Shown here: piece by piece, positions 61,750 to 64,000 of the stretch
How positions within the stretch are numbered: the stretch's first letter is position 1
Layout of the letters: the number at the start of each line of letters is the position of its first letter
Assembly (NCBI GenBank): GCA_020634315.1
Contig: JACKBV010000002.1
Location: 1-64,000, forward strand
DNA length: 64,000 nucleotides
Direction: 5' to 3'
From: Ardenticatenaceae bacterium
GTDB taxonomy: Bacteria; Chloroflexota; Anaerolineae; Promineifilales; Promineifilaceae
Made by a program: the position numbers and the translations under genes
The notes under the pieces: generated by a model
Seen by the model: the letters and a program-made list of their open reading frames with translations, nothing else
Told to the model about the DNA's origin: nothing
The model's database searches: none

Positions 61750-63357
61750 TTACGCTACTGGCACTGTAAAATAAAAAGTCGTACCCTGACGATATTGGCT
61801 CACAAACCAGATACGGCCGTTATGCAGCTCCACCAAACTCTTCGTAATACTTAACCCCAGCCCCGTACCCGGCGACTTACGCGCTTCCTCATCATCCACA
61901 CGCGTAAACTTCTCAAAAATCGTAGGCTGCGCTTCCTCAGGAATACCCAAACCAGTATCGGCCACAGCCATCTGCACCATCTGCCGTTCCCCCTCCTCAT
62001 CCGCAACCATCACAACCTTAGCACGAATCGCAATGTGCCCCTGCTCCGGAGTGTACTTATAAGCATTACTGACCAAATTAGTGACAACCTGAATCAGACG
62101 CGTGCGATCCCCATAAACAAGCGGCAAATCATCGGCAACTTCCAGCGTCAACGTCTGCATCTTCGCCTCAATTTGCGCCCGCGTCGATTGCACCACATCC
62201 TCCACCACTTCAGCCAGCGATACCGGATTCATCTCCAACAGCAAATGACCCGACTCAATCCGCGAAATATCCGTCAGGTCAGAAACCAACCGCGCCATGC
62301 GATCCACATTAGCACGAATCGTGCCCAAAAACTTGGTCTGCATCTCGTTAACCGCGCCAAAACTACCGGTCAACAGCAAATCAGCATAGCCCTTAATAGA
62401 AGTCATCGGGATTTTCAGTTCGTGCGAGACAAAGGAGACAAACTCTGTTTTTGCCAAATCAGCCGCCTGAACGGCCGTATACAATTGCGCATTAGCAATC
62501 GCCATTGCCGCATGATCCCCCAGGCGATTCAAAAACGTCAACACCTGCGCCGACCACTGCTTAGGCACACTATTCTCCATCACAATCATCGCCAACACAT
62601 CATTACCCCGACACACCGGCACAGCAATCTGGCTTTGCGCCCGTGCCAGCAACCCCGTGCCCGTCGTCTGCGACCGAAACGCAGCCTTACGACTCTCCAA
62701 CGCCTGCTGCACAGCCGGCAGCTCATCCGGGATAAGCATACTACTGTCCGCCGTCAATTCATAGGCATACCCCTTAGAGATCAGCACATGGATACGGCCG
62801 TCCTCCACCTCCCCCATAAACCCAACCTCATCCCCCGAATGACGCAGCGCCCACCCCAACGTAATCTCCATCGCCCGCTTCACATCCAGCGTCGCACTCA
62901 ATTCACGGTCAATCCCCTGCATAACCGCCATTTCCACCAAATGCGCCTTCTCCGCATCACGCAGCCGCTTCTTTTCCAGGCTCGCCCCAATCCGCGCCTT
63001 CAGCAAAAGCGTATTGTACGGCTTGGGCAAATAATCCTCCGCACCCAACTCCACACAACGCACAATGCTATCCATATCATCAGCCGCCGAGATAACAATA
63101 ACAGGAATATCACGCCATTCTGCATTGGCCTTCAAATGCTCCAACACCTGAAAACCATTCATTTCCGGCATCATAATGTCAAGCAGCATTAAATCGAAAG
63201 GATGCTGACGCACCATCTCCAAAGCCACCACACCATTCTCCGCCATCACCGTCTCATATCCCTGTCGCTTCAAACGGCGGGCCAGAATGTCACGATTCAT
63301 TTCATTGTCATCAACGATGAGAATTAATGCTTGCTCCTCTTCCATGTTGTCATCCAT
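61750..63357 (-). CDS. Response-regulator/GAF/histidine-kinase hybrid
   Basis: 535 residues. REC (about 8-125): LIVDDNEMNRDILARRLKRQ, phospho-acceptor in FDLMLLDIMMPEMNG, VISAADD and YLPKPYN. A short coiled coil follows. A GAF-like domain lies at about 165-310 with VISKGYAYELTADSSML. HisKA is at about 315-380 (TEFVSFVSHELKIPMTSIKG, with phospho-accepting His), and HATPase_c has VVTNLVSNAYKYTPEQGH (N box), VADTGLGIPEEAQ (G1) and GTGLGLSITKSLVELHNG (G2). There is no TM segment, so it is cytoplasmic. It lies downstream of a free receiver and another partial signalling protein, all on minus, suggesting a multi-step phosphorelay. The start at 63357 removes an unsupported leader. Confidence 0.92.
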   Translation of the reverse strand: MDDNMEEEQALILIVDDNEMNRDILARRLKRQGYETVMAENGVVALEMVRQHPFDLMLLDIMMPEMNGFQVLEHLKANAEWRDIPVIVISAADDMDSIVRCVELGAEDYLPKPYNTLLLKARIGASLEKKRLRDAEKAHLVEMAVMQGIDRELSATLDVKRAMEITLGWALRHSGDEVGFMGEVEDGRIHVLISKGYAYELTADSSMLIPDELPAVQQALESRKAAFRSQTTGTGLLARAQSQIAVPVCRGNDVLAMIVMENSVPKQWSAQVLTFLNRLGDHAAMAIANAQLYTAVQAADLAKTEFVSFVSHELKIPMTSIKGYADLLLTGSFGAVNEMQTKFLGTIRANVDRMARLVSDLTDISRIESGHLLLEMNPVSLAEVVEDVVQSTRAQIEAKMQTLTLEVADDLPLVYGDRTRLIQVVTNLVSNAYKYTPEQGHIAIRAKVVMVADEEGERQMVQMAVADTGLGIPEEAQPTIFEKFTRVDDEEARKSPGTGLGLSITKSLVELHNGRIWFVSQYRQGTTFYFTVPVA

Positions 63358-63446
63358 TACAGCCGCTAAATAACGCCCGAAAAAAAGACTCCCCAATCAC
63401 TTTTCATCTATAAAAACCACTTTAACAAGCAGCTAAAAAACAAACG

Positions 63447-63836
63447 CTACTCTTCGTCGTCCGTCCTCGGCTGCCCATTCAACAGCGCTTCAATCTTCTG
63501 CACCAATTTTTTAAACTCTACCGGCTTCGTCGCATAATCGTCACACCCCACCGCCAGACATTTCTGACGGTCGCCAGCCATTGCATGGGCCGTTTGCGCG
63601 ATAATCGGGATATGCTTCGTCGCCTCGTCCGCCTTTAATTCACGCGTAGCCGTCCAGCCATCCTTTATTGGCAAACTCATATCCATCAAGATCAGGTCTG
63701 GCAGTTGAGTTTGTGCTTTACGCACCCCTTCCGCGCCATCAGTGGCAATCATCACTTCATACCCCCGCCGCTGCAAACGACGCGAAAGCATGTCCCGATT
63801 CATTTCATTATCTTCAATCAGCAAAATCTTTGGCAT
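63447..63836 (-). CDS. Stand-alone CheY-like response regulator
   Basis: 129 residues, a single receiver domain. Acidic pocket ILLIEDNEMNRDMLSRRLQR, phospho-acceptor Asp in LPDLILMDMSLPIKDG (about 52), Thr in IIAQTAHAM (about 80) and Lys in DDYATKPVEFKKLV (about 105). There is no output domain, so it works as a phospho-shuttle or by binding. It lies between a hybrid kinase and the end of another protein, with 89 bases to the kinase start and 8 bases after the preceding stop, in one minus-strand unit. Confidence 0.94.
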   Translation of the reverse strand: MPKILLIEDNEMNRDMLSRRLQRRGYEVMIATDGAEGVRKAQTQLPDLILMDMSLPIKDGWTATRELKADEATKHIPIIAQTAHAMAGDRQKCLAVGCDDYATKPVEFKKLVQKIEALLNGQPRTDDEE

Positions 63837-63844
63837 GGCTACCT

Positions 63845-64000
63845 TTACTGTTCCCGCTTGCGCTGCTGTTGGCGCGTATACGCCGCCACTAAGTCAGAAA
63901 TCTGGCGCAGCAAGTTGCCGCTGTCATACTGTCCCTTTTGTAAAATGCGCTCCACATGCCCATTTAACTGAGCCTGTTCCTCAACGGTTAGCTCTTTGGC
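63845..64000 (-). CDS. C-terminal end of a protein, probably a hybrid sensor kinase
   Basis: 51 residues and a stop, reading in from the window edge: LTVEEQAQLNGHVERILQKG, then NLLRQISDLVAAYTRQQQ. The tail after a receiver or GAF domain in Chloroflexota hybrid kinases often looks like this (EEQAQLNGHVERILQKG), but the domains themselves lie outside the window. It ends 8 bases before the free receiver gene, which makes one operon likely. Confidence 0.7.
   Translation of the reverse strand, partial: AKELTVEEQAQLNGHVERILQKGQYDSGNLLRQISDLVAAYTRQQQRKREQ

Larger units (their letters stand above)
1..64000. repeat. Dispersed ACGGCCGT palindrome, over-represented across the window
   Basis: The octamer ACGGCCGT, mostly within a longer palindromic context such as RAAACGGCCGTTTYC, was counted by eye at about 105-115 positions; chance would give about one. 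It occurs in both genes and spacers and is read in all frames as TAV, NGR or RP. Examples are at 2599, 6614, 11221, 11238, 16820, 28168, 36728, 36777, 45259, 54214, 57566 and 61088. It is absent or rare in 1-960, 19460-23300 and 62800-64000. Confidence 0.9.

Noticed and set aside
62035..63192. 385-codon plus frame opposite the hybrid kinase
   Set aside because: Arg/His/Gln-rich antisense translation of REC-GAF-kinase coding sequence.

Overview
The window is ordinary-density bacterial chromosome, about 55% GC by eye, with roughly 43 protein genes, one tRNA and no rRNA, transposase or phage genes. The gene set (MoxR/DUF58/PDZ operon, very large secreted repeat proteins with a short LPLVV/LPIIVR-like C-terminus, MacB-type exporters, an S9 peptidase, XdhC, REC-GAF-kinase signalling, a STAND-TPR protein) and many dispersed intergenic palindromes fit an uncultured-type Chloroflexota (Anaerolineae or Caldilineae, Promineifilum-like). 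That placement is an inference from gene style, not from a marker search. The most striking global property is an 8-bp palindrome, ACGGCCGT, that recurs on the order of a hundred times in 64 kb, mostly inside genes. It resembles the HIP1 octamer of cyanobacteria but has a different sequence.

Layout. 1-3.5 kb: N-terminus of an unknown membrane protein, palindromic iterons, gyrB and a polytopic membrane protein, all on minus. 4.0-7.0 kb: MoxR AAA ATPase, DUF58 protein and double-PDZ protein on plus, closed by a bidirectional terminator. 7.0-9.3 kb: miaB and a SAM methyltransferase on minus. 9.4-12.3 kb: an unusual DUF488-RecQ fusion. 12.4-18.1 kb: a compact four-gene plus-strand cluster of an unknown protein, two BREX BrxC/BrxD-like (DUF2791) P-loop ATPases (the second with a UvrD-tudor-like N-terminus) and an Lhr-like superfamily II helicase. 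It has no BREX methylase, PglZ or Lon, and is the best candidate for an undescribed defence or DNA-processing system. 18.5-22.0 kb: a STAND NTPase with 15 nearly identical 34-residue TPR units, interrupted by a 2-nt deletion in the second unit. Two dispersed repeat families occur on both sides of the 9.3-22.2 kb block.

22-33.8 kb is housekeeping-like or accessory: tRNA(CAU), phosphoesterase, flavin reductase-like protein, SET-domain protein, PPOX flavoenzyme, coiled-coil protein, ICMT-like methyltransferase, HAD phosphatase, a MrfA/YprA-like helicase with an HNH nuclease embedded in its C-terminal part, an operon of alpha/beta hydrolase, nucleotidyltransferase and GNAT protein with 4-nt overlaps, and an MFS exporter. 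33.9-45.0 kb is a minus-strand operon for three surface proteins: a transglutaminase-like protein, a 1711-residue multidomain protein and a beta-propeller/beta-helix protein. 45.2-55.2 kb is a long minus-strand unit led by an ECF sigma factor and its anti-sigma factor and followed by a MacB-like ABC exporter (two giant permeases and a double ATPase), with a four-helix-bundle gene inserted between the permeases. 55.3-58.3 kb holds an S9 peptidase and XdhC; 58.6-61.1 kb mutS2. 61.1-61.7 kb holds a small unknown gene preceded by seven exact 22-bp iterons centred on GTCTAGAC. 61.7-64 kb holds a REC-GAF-histidine kinase, a stand-alone receiver and the C-terminus of a further protein running off the window.
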